64,000 bases of DNA. Source: an uncultured Actinomycetes bacterium. Its GTDB lineage: Bacteria; Actinomycetota; Actinomycetes; Nanopelagicales; Nanopelagicaceae. The stretch lies in contig CAILHY010000005.1 in assembly GCA_903834145.1 (NCBI GenBank), positions 1 to 64,000 on the forward strand. The letters are read 5' to 3'. Under the pieces are notes generated by a model. The model was not told where the DNA came from, did no database searches, and saw only the letters and a program-made list of their open reading frames with translations. Positions 42,105 through 51,193 of this stretch are shown here, piece after piece (position 1 is the stretch's first letter; every line of letters starts with the position of its first letter). A program made the translations under genes and the position numbers.

Positions 42105-42796
42105 TTACCTGGTTTGGGCTCAATAATCTGAAAACCGACACCTCTAACGGTTTTAATACATTCAAATCCATCTTTATGAAATTTCCTGCGCAAATATGAA
42201 ATGTATGTATCAACGACACTTGAATCGGTATCGAAATCAATTTCCCACACCGCTGAAAGCAAGTTCGACTTACTCAGCACACGACCTTTGTTTGCGAGAA
42301 GGTGTGCAAGTAACTTGAATTCTGTTTTCGATAACTCCACCGCGTCCGCGTTAAACGTCACTTCGTAGGTGTCTTCATTGAGGGAAATCGGCCCACATGT
42401 AAGAATTGCCGATTCCGTAAGTGCCGGTTTAGTTCTGCGCAAGACAGCTTGCACTCGAAGAATCAATTCTTCGAGTCCGAAAGGTTTGGTTACATAATCA
42501 TCGGCGCCCAGACGTAAACCTTTAGAAACATCCTGGCGGTCACCACGCGCAGTTAACATGATTGCAGGAGCCGTGTTCCCTGATTCACGTAATCGTTCGA
42601 GCAATTCAAAGCCATCCATGATGGGCATATTGACATCCACAATGAGCAAATCTGGTTTCGCTTTGCGAAGCAGGGTTAGCGCACTCATTCCATCTTTGGC
42701 TTCGATCGTCTCAAATCCGCTCAAACGCAGAGCATCGGTGAGCAATTCGCGCACGCCAATTTCGTCGTCCACAATCATGATCAGCCCTTGTGACAT
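42101..42796 (-). CDS. OmpR/PhoB-family response regulator
   Basis: This 231-residue protein has a receiver domain with acidic pair DDE (about 10-12), phospho-acceptor Asp in LLIVDVNMPIMDG (about 54), Thr in MLTARGD and Lys in DDYVTKPFG (about 103). The C-terminal winged helix reads VELSKTEFKLLAHLLANKGRVLSKSNLLSAVW and ends with TVRGVGFQI (key parts). It is the first gene of the operon with its cognate kinase. The divergent gap to 42967 should hold its own promoter and that of the secreted protein. Confidence 0.95.
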   Translation of the reverse strand: MSQGLIMIVDDEIGVRELLTDALRLSGFETIEAKDGMSALTLLRKAKPDLLIVDVNMPIMDGFELLERLRESGNTAPAIMLTARGDRQDVSKGLRLGADDYVTKPFGLEELILRVQAVLRRTKPALTESAILTCGPISLNEDTYEVTFNADAVELSKTEFKLLAHLLANKGRVLSKSNLLSAVWEIDFDTDSSVVDTYISYLRRKFHKDGFECIKTVRGVGFQIIEPKPGK

Positions 42797-42966
42797 ATCT
42801 GCCTCCCCTGAAAGAGGGTATCTTGGCTAGCAGGCCTTATGTATCCTTACCTGCCAGGTTTGCCCTTTTCCGCAAGAAAACGAGTGATTTTTCACAGAAA
42901 AGCCACAAATTGAGGGGGCAGTATCCACCTATAAGGCAAGGTGCTTTAGAAGCGAAAGGTCAGACG

Positions 42967-43533
42967 ATGCAAAGAAAGAAATTCCTCACGATCACACTTA
43001 TCGGGGTTGCGCTGGTTCTTGGTTCCACGGCAACTGCTCAAGCAGATGTGACTCCATCACCCGCTCCAACACTTCTTGCTCCACCTGTGGCCAATCCAAC
43101 CACCAACGCAACATATGCGGCGGCATTGGCTGCTTATCAAGTGGCTCTTACCAAATATGAAGCCGACTTAGTCACGTATCAAGCGGCGGTAGTCACATAC
43201 AAGGCAGCGTTAGCCGCTAATCAAGATAAGCGCAAAGCTATTAACTCAACTTTTAACGTGTCGCTCGCAACCGCGCGTGCTACCTTTCAAACTTTTCTTG
43301 CTGCAAATCCAAATGCAACTGCTGCTCAAAAAACTGCAGCCGTAGCAACCCGAGACACAGCAATTGCCACGGCAAATTCAGTGCGAACTGCTGCGCTAGC
43401 GGCAATTAACCCAGGAGCAGCCCCTGTCAAACCCGTAAAACCTGAGCGTCCAGCTAAACCTGAGAAGGCGGAGAACACTCAAAAGGCGGCAAAGCCATTG
43501 AAAACTGATGTGAAAGAAACCAAAAAGTCATAA
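42967..43533 (+). CDS. Ala-rich exported protein with Lys/Pro-rich tail
   Basis: The 188-residue form starts at the ATG at 42967 (MQRKKFLTITLIGVALVLGS); the reading from 42790 runs into the response-regulator start region and lacks a signal. After a Sec signal (cut near AQA, about residue 27) comes a Pro-rich stretch, then a helix-forming Ala-rich region (AALAAYQVALTKYEADLVTYQ, given as AALAAYQVALTKYEA and DLVTYQ) likely to be a coiled coil. It ends in a PVKPERPAKPEKAE-type basic tail resembling wall-anchoring linkers. It is divergent from the two-component operon and closed by a clear terminator. Function unknown. Confidence 0.65.
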   Translation: MQRKKFLTITLIGVALVLGSTATAQADVTPSPAPTLLAPPVANPTTNATYAAALAAYQVALTKYEADLVTYQAAVVTYKAALAANQDKRKAINSTFNVSLATARATFQTFLAANPNATAAQKTAAVATRDTAIATANSVRTAALAAINPGAAPVKPVKPERPAKPEKAENTQKAAKPLKTDVKETKKS

Positions 43534-43550
43534 AATAGAGTCTTCCCAAT

Positions 43551-43593
43551 AAAGAATCCCCTAGTTGCATCCGGCATCTGGGGGATTCTTTTA
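43551..43593. terminator. bidirectional intrinsic terminator
   Basis: AGAATCCCC (43553-43561) pairs with GGGGATTCT (43581-43589), followed by TTTTA on the plus strand and preceded by an A-run that gives a T-run on the minus strand. It ends the Ala-rich gene and the convergent FAD-oxidase operon, whose stop codon lies at 43591. Confidence 0.85.
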
Positions 43594-44976
43594 TGCCAAA
43601 AAGATTTTACCTGGATTCAAGATCCAATTGGGGTCAAGTGTTTTCTTAATCGCACGCATAACGGCAACAGCTTCTGCGCCAGTCTCCTCGAGTAGCGCTT
43701 CAATTTTGCCGCCGCCGATTCCGTGCTCGCCGGTACACGTGCCACCCATCGCGATAATTTTCATCGTTATCTCATGCACGATCTCTCGTATTTGATCACG
43801 TTCTTCCGGTTTATTTGGATCAGTAATTATTTGGCAATGAAAATTGCCGTCGGCGACATGGCCAAGGATTGAAAATGGAAACGGGTGTTGAGAAAGGATT
43901 TCTTGAGCAAGTTCAACGGCTACGGGAAGGGCAGATAATGGAACCGCCATATCCGTGCTCACACCGCGCATTCCTGGGTGCGTTGTGATCGCTGCCCAAT
44001 GTGCATTATGGCGAGCTTGCCAAAGTTTGCGCCTTTCCGATTCATCACTCGTCCACTCAAAATCCGAGCCGCTAAATTCAGAAACGATCTCCTTCACCGA
44101 CTGCGCATCTTCAACTACACCTTGTGGGCTCCCGTGAAATTCAAAGAAGAGAGTGGGAACTTCGGGCATCAACAAATCCTCATGGGCATTGAGATTTCGA
44201 ATACATTGGGCATCAAGAAATTCGCACCGAGCAATGGCTATTCCCATGCGGACAATTGCTGTTGCAGCAGCCACGCCATCTGTCAAAGTGGGGAAACGAA
44301 CCACTGCGGCAGCCATCTTTTCTGGAACTCCAAAAACTCGAAGAGTGAGTTCGGTGATCACGGCAAGGGTGCCTTCAGAGCCAACGATGAGTTTTGTTAA
44401 GTCATATCCCGCCGACAGTTTGCGAGTACCTCGGCCGGTATGAATCACGGTGCCATCGGCCAAAACAGCCGTCATCGCCATCACATTTTCTCGCATCGAA
44501 CCGTAGCGAACTGTCGTAGTACCTGCGGCGCCTGTTGCCGCCATTCCCCCTAAAGTGGCATCGGCTCCGGGATCAACGCTAAAAAAAAGTCCCTCATTCG
44601 CCAACTTCGCATTCAGCGCCAAACGCGTAACTCCTGGCTCAACTCTGACGAGTAAATCATCAGGTCGCATTTCCACGATCTTATTCATGCTTGATAAATC
44701 TAGAGAAATTCCACCGTAGAGCGGAACAACATGTCCTTCGAGCGATGTGCCCGCGCCGAATGCAACAACAGGAATCTTTTGTTGGTTGCAGTAGGCCAAC
44801 ACGCGCGAAACTTCTTCCGTGGAATTCACCGGGACTACCGCCGAGGGCCTCACCGGAGGGAAGGCTGATTCGTCATGACTATGTAGATCTAATACGGATT
44901 CATTGGTGCTCACCTTCCCAGAAATCAGATCTTGGATGCCGCTGATTTGGGAGGGATCGAGATCAACACGTTTCAC
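43591..44976 (-). CDS. FAD-linked oxidase, GlcD / D-lactate dehydrogenase type
   Basis: This 461-residue flavoprotein of the VAO/FAD_binding_4 family has PVVAFGAGTSLEGHVVP (about 69-85) and GATLGGMAATGAAGTTTVRYG (key parts LGGMAATG and GTTTVRYG, about 137-157), the FAD pyrophosphate and isoalloxazine blocks. The C-terminal HVADGNFHC (about 375) and GTCTGEHGIGGGK (about 418) are the substrate and cap elements. It oxidises a 2-hydroxy acid such as D-lactate or glycolate, passing electrons to quinone or an Fe-S partner. It overlaps the 930-residue oxidase by ATGA. Confidence 0.9.
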   Translation of the reverse strand: MKRVDLDPSQISGIQDLISGKVSTNESVLDLHSHDESAFPPVRPSAVVPVNSTEEVSRVLAYCNQQKIPVVAFGAGTSLEGHVVPLYGGISLDLSSMNKIVEMRPDDLLVRVEPGVTRLALNAKLANEGLFFSVDPGADATLGGMAATGAAGTTTVRYGSMRENVMAMTAVLADGTVIHTGRGTRKLSAGYDLTKLIVGSEGTLAVITELTLRVFGVPEKMAAAVVRFPTLTDGVAAATAIVRMGIAIARCEFLDAQCIRNLNAHEDLLMPEVPTLFFEFHGSPQGVVEDAQSVKEIVSEFSGSDFEWTSDESERRKLWQARHNAHWAAITTHPGMRGVSTDMAVPLSALPVAVELAQEILSQHPFPFSILGHVADGNFHCQIITDPNKPEERDQIREIVHEITMKIIAMGGTCTGEHGIGGGKIEALLEETGAEAVAVMRAIKKTLDPNWILNPGKIFLA

Positions 44977-47765
44977 CGACGAGTAGCCTCCTCAAGAACT
45001 TGCAGTAGGTGTACATAATCATGTCCCGTTGCCGAAGTCATTCCAATTTCGCATGGCCGGTTTGAAGATGCGTATTTTTCAAAGGTACGTCCATTCACTT
45101 CACGTGCCTCACTTTGCGTGGCGGATGCGGTGAGTTCGGGATGAAGCATTCCTCTATCTCCTGCAAATCCACAACATGCCCAATTCTCTGGGATTATTAC
45201 TTCATTAGCAACAGCATTCCCAATCTCAATCATTGCCGCATTCAATCCCATTTGCACTCCAGAGCAGGTGGGATGAAGAACTAATGAAGCAATCTTGCGG
45301 TGAATGTGAAGCTTTGGCAGAACTATTTCTGCGATGTAGGCAACGGCATCAATAATGTTTACTTCTCCACCCATTTGTCCTAACAAACCTTCGGTACAAG
45401 AGGAAGAATCACAAACAACGGGAATCATCTCATTTCCTTTTACCCGTCCTTGTAACAGCGCACTCTTGGTCTTCTCGCTCATAAGTTCATAGCCGCGAAT
45501 CAGGCCTTTCGATTTCCATGGAGTACCACAACATAGTGATGGAATGTTTTCGGGTACCCGCACCTTAATTCCCGCCCGCTCACATAAAGATAGAAATGAT
45601 TTCTCAACGCCAACAACACCCTTCGGCGCAGCAAAAAGTGAATTCACGCATGAGGGGAAATAGAGAACATCCGCATCTTGTTGAATTTTTCCGAGGCGAG
45701 TGGATCCACCCCTAGGAAGATGCACACTCCATAACGGGAGTAAATCTTTACTAATCATGTTTCGCCCGAGTTTGTTCACGCCAAGTGTTAGCGCTTTCGG
45801 ACTGCTTTTTGCAATGGATAGAGCGACGGCAATTGTTTGAGAGATTCCTCGCCAATTTCGTGCAGCACTCAAACCGCCACGCTGCATAAGTTCTGATTGA
45901 CCCTCTGCACGAAGTCTCTTGACTAATTGCCCCGTATCGATATGTACAGGACAAGACACGGCGCACATTCCGTCCGCTGCGCACGTTTGTAGCGCTTCAT
46001 AGTCAAAACGTTTCGTGAATTCTTTAACGAGATCGAAATCTCCTTCGTCCTGCGCCTTAACTGTTGCGCGCCTAATGGCTATGCGTTGGCGAGGAGTCAG
46101 AGTGAGATCTCGACTTGGGCATACAGGTTCGCAGTAACCACATTCCACACAGCGATCAACTTCGGAATCTACTGAGGGGTTAATTTTAATATCTTGAATG
46201 TGGGCCAGTTCGTTGTCATTGATCAAGACGCCCGGGTTGAGCAAATTTTTTGGATCACAGAGTCGCTTCACTTCAATCATCACTTCATAAAGTTCATCCC
46301 CACATTGGCGGCGAACATACGGTGCCATGATTCGACCAGTGCCATGCTCGGCTTTCAAGGACCCTTCGTGACTCAACACGAGCGAGACAAGATCTTCAGT
46401 AAAGTCCTGATAGCGCTTCAAAAGTTCGGGTTGATCAAATCTTTCATTGAGTAGAAAATGCAGATTTCCATCCTTGGCATGTCCAAAAATGACGCTTCCC
46501 TCGTAGTGATGACGTTGGAAGAGGGTCGATAGGGCCATGGTTGTCTCATGAAGGGCGCCCATGGGTACCGCAATATCTTCTAATATCGCTGAAGTTCCTG
46601 AAGGACGATTACCCGCAACTGCCGCATACAAACCTTTTCGTGCCCGCCATAATTCATTTCGAATCACTGCCGAAGTAGACAATTGAGCATTTGAAACTGG
46701 AAGCTGGTCAAATACTCCATGTGCAAAAGCCACTTGAGCATCTAGTACGTCCTGTGTTGATGCTTGATACTCCACCAGCAAAGCTGCGTGCTCCTGAAAG
46801 GAGACCCCTGCCAAAACGGTATCTGCCATGTGTTCATGTTGAGCAACTCGCAAAGATGCCGTGTCAAGTAACTCAATCACAGCCGCTTGTGATTCTTTAA
46901 GCGATGGCAGGGCGCGCGTAGCATCTGCCAACGTATCAAAGATGAGCAAACCTGTTGCCATCTTCTGCAATAAAGGAACTGTCCTAAAAGTTACCTCAGC
47001 AATAAATGCCAGAGTCCCTTCGCTTCCGACAATCAAATGTCCCAAAATATCGATCGGACGCGAGTAATCGACAAAGGAATTGAGTGAGTACCCCATGGTG
47101 TTCTTAATTGCATAGAGTTTGGAAATCTTTTCAATGGAATTACCGTTGGCTAATATTCGATTTCTAAGGTTTGCTAGACCGGCATAAAGTTCTGGTTCAA
47201 CCACTCGTAAATGTTCATCCGCATCACTTGTCCCAGTATCAATTACCGTCCCACTGGGCAAAACAAGAGTAAGAGAATCCAATGTGGCATAAGTGTTAAA
47301 TTCAGTTCCGCACGCCATTCCACTCGAATTATTGGCAACAACTCCACCCACTGTGCAGGCAATTTCACTTGCTGGATCGGGACCAAGTTTCCTGCCAAAC
47401 TTTGCCAATGCAATATTTACTTGCTTGATCGTTGCGCCAGGTTGCACTCGAACGCGCATCCCCTCATCGAGTACTTCAATCTCCTTGAATTTGCGGCGAG
47501 TATCGATGAGCAATCCAGATGAAATCCCCTGCCCGCTCAAACTCGTGCCACCAGAACGAAATGTCATGCCGATTTCTTCATCATGGCTAATCCGAAAAAG
47601 TTGACCGACCTCTGCCGCGGTCTCTGGACGAACAACCACGGTAGGAGTGAGCGCATAGTGAGAGGCATCCCCGGCCATCGCCGTTCTTTCGAATATTTCA
47701 GGGAAAATTCCGCCAGGAACTGCTCGCTCGAGCGCAGTTAAAAGAGAGCTCGACGTCATCGGCAT
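44973..47765 (-). CDS. FAD/Fe-S hydroxyacid oxidase fusion (GlcD-GlcF / D-lactate dehydrogenase type)
   Basis: This 930-residue fusion has an N-terminal FAD domain about 20-240 (MTFRSGGTSLSGQG, GPDPASEIACTVGGVVANNSSGM split as EIACTVGGVVANNSSG) and an FAD-oxidase C domain to about 520 (GHAKDGNLH, AEHGTGR). A ferredoxin-like part follows with CVECGYCEPVCP (about 536) and CAADGMCAVSCP (about 592), binding two 4Fe-4S clusters. Two CCG domains follow: SLCCGTPWKSKG (about 755) and ACCGFAGDRG (about 868). This layout matches bacterial D-lactate/glycolate dehydrogenases that reduce the quinone pool. It is the first gene of a two-gene operon with the smaller paralogue. Confidence 0.9.
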   Translation of the reverse strand: MPMTSSSLLTALERAVPGGIFPEIFERTAMAGDASHYALTPTVVVRPETAAEVGQLFRISHDEEIGMTFRSGGTSLSGQGISSGLLIDTRRKFKEIEVLDEGMRVRVQPGATIKQVNIALAKFGRKLGPDPASEIACTVGGVVANNSSGMACGTEFNTYATLDSLTLVLPSGTVIDTGTSDADEHLRVVEPELYAGLANLRNRILANGNSIEKISKLYAIKNTMGYSLNSFVDYSRPIDILGHLIVGSEGTLAFIAEVTFRTVPLLQKMATGLLIFDTLADATRALPSLKESQAAVIELLDTASLRVAQHEHMADTVLAGVSFQEHAALLVEYQASTQDVLDAQVAFAHGVFDQLPVSNAQLSTSAVIRNELWRARKGLYAAVAGNRPSGTSAILEDIAVPMGALHETTMALSTLFQRHHYEGSVIFGHAKDGNLHFLLNERFDQPELLKRYQDFTEDLVSLVLSHEGSLKAEHGTGRIMAPYVRRQCGDELYEVMIEVKRLCDPKNLLNPGVLINDNELAHIQDIKINPSVDSEVDRCVECGYCEPVCPSRDLTLTPRQRIAIRRATVKAQDEGDFDLVKEFTKRFDYEALQTCAADGMCAVSCPVHIDTGQLVKRLRAEGQSELMQRGGLSAARNWRGISQTIAVALSIAKSSPKALTLGVNKLGRNMISKDLLPLWSVHLPRGGSTRLGKIQQDADVLYFPSCVNSLFAAPKGVVGVEKSFLSLCERAGIKVRVPENIPSLCCGTPWKSKGLIRGYELMSEKTKSALLQGRVKGNEMIPVVCDSSSCTEGLLGQMGGEVNIIDAVAYIAEIVLPKLHIHRKIASLVLHPTCSGVQMGLNAAMIEIGNAVANEVIIPENWACCGFAGDRGMLHPELTASATQSEAREVNGRTFEKYASSNRPCEIGMTSATGHDYVHLLQVLEEATRR

Positions 47766-47847
47766 CCCTTTCTTCTATTCCTTTTATAGGTTGAATAAAC
47801 TTGCGTCAGTATACTGAGACATCGAAAATACTTTTGAGAGGCAGAGA

Positions 47848-48609
47848 ATGGCTGATTTTAATAAGGATTTCGAGGGCCTGCGGGCAATAGTGACCGGTGG
47901 GGCAAGCGGAATCGGCGCCGCCACCGCTTCAATGTTGTTCTCACGCGGAGCTCGCGTCAGCGTCCTTGATCGCCAGGAGCCATTAAATCCAGTCAATGGA
48001 ATTCACTATCTTTCATGCGACATCCAAGATAGATCCAGCGTCGAGAAATCGGTGCATACAAGTGCATCGACAATGGGTGGTCTTGACATTGTGATCAACA
48101 ATGCAGGCATCGGGGCCGCTGGCGCCGTAGACGCCAATGATGATGCGGAATGGCATCGAGTCCTGGATGTGAATGTTGTTGGCACGGCACGAGTATGCGC
48201 TGCTGCGCTCGCCTATCTACGTCAATCCTCATCAGCATCGATCGTGAATGTCAGTTCACTTGTTGCGCTGGCTGGAATACCCCAAAGAGTTCTCTATGCT
48301 GCAACAAAAGGCGCCATCTACGCACTCACTCTTTCTATGGCGGCTGATCATGTGAAAGAAGGCATTCGGGTTAATTGCGTTCTACCCGGTACCGCAGATA
48401 CTCCCTGGGTCGCGCGTTTGCTTTCAGCGTCTCCTGATCCTGCAGCAATGGAAAAAGCGCTGATTGCTCGACAGCCATTAGGCAGACTTGTTAACCCGCA
48501 GGAGATAGCTTTTGCTATCTGTTACCTAGCGAGCCCGCTTGCAGGATCTACAACAGGAACTGGATTGGGCGTGGATGGCGGAATCATGGGGCTTCGAATT
48601 CCTCAATAA
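47848..48609 (+). CDS. short-chain dehydrogenase/reductase (SDR)
   Basis: This 253-residue protein has the NAD(P) motif TGGASGIGAA (about 18-27), NNAGIGAAG (about 90), Ser in VNVSSLVALAG (about 135) and the catalytic YAATK (about 151-155), then VNCVLPGTADT. The end GVDGGIMGLR is the classical SDR closing. Asp in VSVLDRQEP (about 42) suggests NAD preference. The ribosome site GAGAGGCAGAGA precedes the ATG. It is monocistronic and divergent from the lactate-type oxidase; sugar or polyol oxidation is likely but not determinable. Confidence 0.9.
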   Translation: MADFNKDFEGLRAIVTGGASGIGAATASMLFSRGARVSVLDRQEPLNPVNGIHYLSCDIQDRSSVEKSVHTSASTMGGLDIVINNAGIGAAGAVDANDDAEWHRVLDVNVVGTARVCAAALAYLRQSSSASIVNVSSLVALAGIPQRVLYAATKGAIYALTLSMAADHVKEGIRVNCVLPGTADTPWVARLLSASPDPAAMEKALIARQPLGRLVNPQEIAFAICYLASPLAGSTTGTGLGVDGGIMGLRIPQ

Positions 48610-48654
48610 TAAAGAATAATAAAAAATAATGAAGAATAATAAAGAATAATGAAG
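48605..48654. repeat. 10-bp AT-rich tandem repeat between convergent genes
   Basis: Starting at the SDR stop, the unit RAARAATAAT recurs in exact 10-base register: 48611 AAAGAATAAT, 48621 AAAAAATAAT, 48631 GAAGAATAAT, 48641 AAAGAATAAT, then GAAG, with a partial copy before. It fills the whole gap up to the stop of the convergent membrane-protein gene. Ten-base periodicity equals about one helical turn and would give phased A-tracts. Confidence 0.85.
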
Positions 48655-49338
48655 TTAGTGCAAGATATTTACAGCGCGAGCAATTACCAGTCCTACAATC
48701 AAAAGCGCAGTCATGGACTGTACCAACATCAACATTTTTGCCCATCGAGTCAGCGGCATGACATCAGTCGGGCTAAATGCACTGGCATTCGTGAAAGAGG
48801 TGTAGAGATAATCAAAAAACTTAGGGTGCCAATCTTTCCTCGCATAACTGGGGTCTGACATCTGCGGGAATATGAAATCTGGATATGGATGAGTGGCTTG
48901 AGCTCTCTTGCCAGGCCCTCCACGATCTAGCTCCCAAAACCACAAAGCGAAAACAACTACATTGGTAAGCCAGATGGATCCACCAGATAAAAGAAGGCTC
49001 CGAGCATCCGTCACGCCACGCGTGATAATCGCATCAATAAGCTTAATCGCCGATGCAGTATTGGAAAGAGTCATGATGCCCACGAGCACTAGCCCAAGAG
49101 CCCTTGTTGGTGCTACATGCAAAGAAATTCGACGTGGATTAAATGCAAATACCGCCACGAGCAAGACCGCTTCAACGAAACAAAAAACTGATTGAAACGA
49201 GAGCGAAAGAGCACTGGGCAATACATACTGCAAGGTGATGACCAGCAGGACAATAATGGAGATTGGCCACCGATGCTCCCCCATATGTGGGCGATGCCAG
49301 TGAGGTTTCTCTAATCCGGAACCGAAAGCGCTTGTCAT
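48655..49338 (-). CDS. DUF1345-like / ion-channel-like membrane protein
   Basis: This 227-residue protein has about five predicted helices. The last part, FFDYLYTSFTNASAFSPTDVMPLTRWAKMLMLVQ (key parts FDYLYTSFTNASAFSPTD and RWAKMLML), resembles the pore-loop plus last-helix region of DUF1345 and small potassium-channel-like proteins, but without a TVGYG filter. The 50-residue loop before it is charged and probably cytoplasmic. It is monocistronic and abuts the tandem repeat at its 3' end. Function unknown. Confidence 0.6.
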   Translation of the reverse strand: MTSAFGSGLEKPHWHRPHMGEHRWPISIIVLLVITLQYVLPSALSLSFQSVFCFVEAVLLVAVFAFNPRRISLHVAPTRALGLVLVGIMTLSNTASAIKLIDAIITRGVTDARSLLLSGGSIWLTNVVVFALWFWELDRGGPGKRAQATHPYPDFIFPQMSDPSYARKDWHPKFFDYLYTSFTNASAFSPTDVMPLTRWAKMLMLVQSMTALLIVGLVIARAVNILH

Positions 49339-49406
49339 AGGCCATTAGGTTAGCAATAAAGGGTGTTGGAAAGAGTGATGGAGTATCTTGGAGATATCGT
49401 TTCTCT

Positions 49407-49796
49407 ATGAACGCAATATCTGCCTTTAATAAGAAGCTTGCCGCAAGCATTACATCAATGGTGAGCACCATGTGGTGTGCCTACATCTTTGCCCTCATCG
49501 CACTGATATCGCTCCCTGGAGCAATAAAATCTGGGGACACCATCGTCATCGTCTCATGGGTTGCCCAAACTTTTCTTCAACTTGTCTTGCTTTCAATCAT
49601 CATGGTCGGTCAAAATGTTCAGTCAGAAAGCGTCGAACAAAAAATCAATGAAACCCATGCAGCGAGCCTCGGAGAGTTCGAGCTTGCCAAGGAGGCTCGA
49701 TCAATCGCGAATGAAGAATTACGCGAATTGAAGAAAATTTCATCTGAGGTCCATCAACTACTACGCGACCTTGAACGGAAAATTGCACTTCCTTGA
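49407..49796 (+). CDS. DUF1003/low-affinity-iron-permease-like small membrane protein
   Basis: This 129-residue protein has two helices (about 22-40 and 48-68) and ends in a long cytoplasmic helix with coiled-coil character (ELAKEARSIANEELRELKKI). STMWCAYIFALIALISLPG and the block ending MVGQNVQSE resemble DUF1003 and the iron-permease-like family, where QN follows the second helix. It lies 40 bp before the terC gene in the same direction, so co-transcription is likely. Role unknown. Confidence 0.6.
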   Translation: MNAISAFNKKLAASITSMVSTMWCAYIFALIALISLPGAIKSGDTIVIVSWVAQTFLQLVLLSIIMVGQNVQSESVEQKINETHAASLGEFELAKEARSIANEELRELKKISSEVHQLLRDLERKIALP

Positions 49797-49836
49797 CCTG
49801 TAATTGCCCAACCTATGAGCATGGCAGACTTCTCCC

Positions 49837-50742
49837 ATGATCTCATTGACGACCTGGGTTTTGACCATTGCGATATTGGCTTTAGTGATCGCGTTTGATC
49901 TTGGTCTGGCGATTCTTAGGCGAGATAAGGAAACATCTGTTCTGGAGGCGGCTTTCTGGACCGTCTTCTATATTGGGGCGGCAATAGTTTTTGGGTACTT
50001 TCTACCCCATTGGGCATCGGCTCAAGGTCAGAAAGAATTCTTTGCTGGATGGCTCACTGAATACGCGCTTTCGGTTGACAACATTTTTGTCTTCATCATC
50101 ATCTTGGGTCACTTGCATGTGAAGAAGGAGAAACAGCAACTCGTTCTACTCCTTGGGATCATGCTTACCATCGCAATCCGAGGCGCATTGATCCCTCTGG
50201 GCGCTGCGTTGATTTCTCGCTTTGCCAGTGTTTTCTTTATTTTCGGTGCCTTCCTCATCTACACCTCGGTCGAGCTATACAGGGGCAGCAGTGATGAAGA
50301 GGAGTGGAAAGAAGGGCGGATTGTCGCAAAAATGCGAGCACGCGGTGTCAGCACCTTCGCAATTGCACTCGTTGCTCTGGGAATCACAAACCTAATCTTC
50401 TCCTTGGACTCCATCCCAGCCATCTTTGGGTTAACCAAGAATCCTTATATTGTGACAACGGCCAACGTTTTTGCTCTCATGGGACTTCGTCAACTCTACT
50501 TTTTACTTGAAGGTCTATTGAAGAGACTTATCTTTCTCTCTAAGGGCTTATCTATAATTTTGGCGTTCATCGGCGTCAAAATGATTTTCGAAGCCCTCCA
50601 TGGCATAGGCGTAGATGCTGTGCTTGGCATACGTGTTCCGCAAGTTTCTTTGGAATTTAGTTTAGGCGCAATCATCACCTGCCTAATTGTTACTACGGTT
50701 GCAAGTCTTACTGCGACTCACGGCATTGCAGGTGCTGAGTAA
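49837..50742 (+). CDS. TerC-family integral membrane protein
   Basis: This 301-residue protein has about eight predicted helices. The family-defining acidic membrane motifs are both present: TEYALSVDNIFVFIIILGHL (about 74-93) and TNLIFSLDSIPAIFGLTK (about 188-205). TerC/Alx/MeeF-type proteins export Mn2+ or load metals onto exported enzymes; in this family tellurite resistance is an incidental phenotype. I see no manganese riboswitch in the 40 bp upstream. Its stop is four bases from the convergent HPF stop. Confidence 0.93.
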   Translation: MISLTTWVLTIAILALVIAFDLGLAILRRDKETSVLEAAFWTVFYIGAAIVFGYFLPHWASAQGQKEFFAGWLTEYALSVDNIFVFIIILGHLHVKKEKQQLVLLLGIMLTIAIRGALIPLGAALISRFASVFFIFGAFLIYTSVELYRGSSDEEEWKEGRIVAKMRARGVSTFAIALVALGITNLIFSLDSIPAIFGLTKNPYIVTTANVFALMGLRQLYFLLEGLLKRLIFLSKGLSIILAFIGVKMIFEALHGIGVDAVLGIRVPQVSLEFSLGAIITCLIVTTVASLTATHGIAGAE

Positions 50743-50746
50743 TTAT

Positions 50747-51088
50747 TTACTCGGAAACTGCCTTCTTTCGCACAGAGTCATGACCGATATCTTTTGAACG
50801 TTCATGAATTTTTCGTAATTGCAATTCAAAACTTCTGATCGCGAGATCAAAAGCTGCAAGGTCATTGAATGCAGCAGCTTCTGCGCGAATTAATGGACCG
50901 GCACCGCGAGAGGTGAGTATTACACGGTGAGATAATTTTCCTTGCTTGGGATTGGCTTCATGAATTACTTCAATTTCAACGCGATCGATAGCCACACTAA
51001 ATCGATCCATAGAAATCAATTTTCCCTCGGCAATCTCTTGAAAATCAGAGGCTACTTGAGCATTTCGTGTATGGAGAACAATGTTCAT
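50747..51088 (-). CDS. ribosome hibernation-promoting factor, short form (HPF/YfiA family)
   Basis: This 113-residue protein begins MNIVLHTRNAQVASDFQEIAEGKLISMDRF, with key parts NIVLHTRN and EGKLISMDRF as in the beta-alpha-beta HPF fold that binds the 30S decoding site. The basic end LQLRKIHERSKDIGH is typical. It lacks the C-terminal dimerisation domain of long HPF, so it may act like short HPF or YfiA, unless a separate long form exists elsewhere. An excellent ribosome site (AAGGAGAG) precedes it. It would silence ribosomes on starvation. Confidence 0.88.
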   Translation of the reverse strand: MNIVLHTRNAQVASDFQEIAEGKLISMDRFSVAIDRVEIEVIHEANPKQGKLSHRVILTSRGAGPLIRAEAAAFNDLAAFDLAIRSFELQLRKIHERSKDIGHDSVRKKAVSE

Positions 51089-51193
51089 TACTTCTCTCCT
51101 TAACTATTAAGTTCTTGCTTGATGTAACAATGCCACAATTCCATGCTCCCTGCTATGGGATGCACCGAGAAATCACTGTGAGATTAAAGAGGG

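Noticed and set aside
42790-42966. 59-residue N-terminal extension of the Ala-rich protein
   Set aside because: It overlaps the divergent response-regulator start and would hide the signal peptide.
48605-48654. CRISPR or attachment site
   Set aside because: No spacers and no integrase nearby; simple AT-rich tandem repeat.
49797-49836. manganese riboswitch ahead of terC
   Set aside because: Only 40 bp are available and no yybP-ykoY-like stem could be seen.
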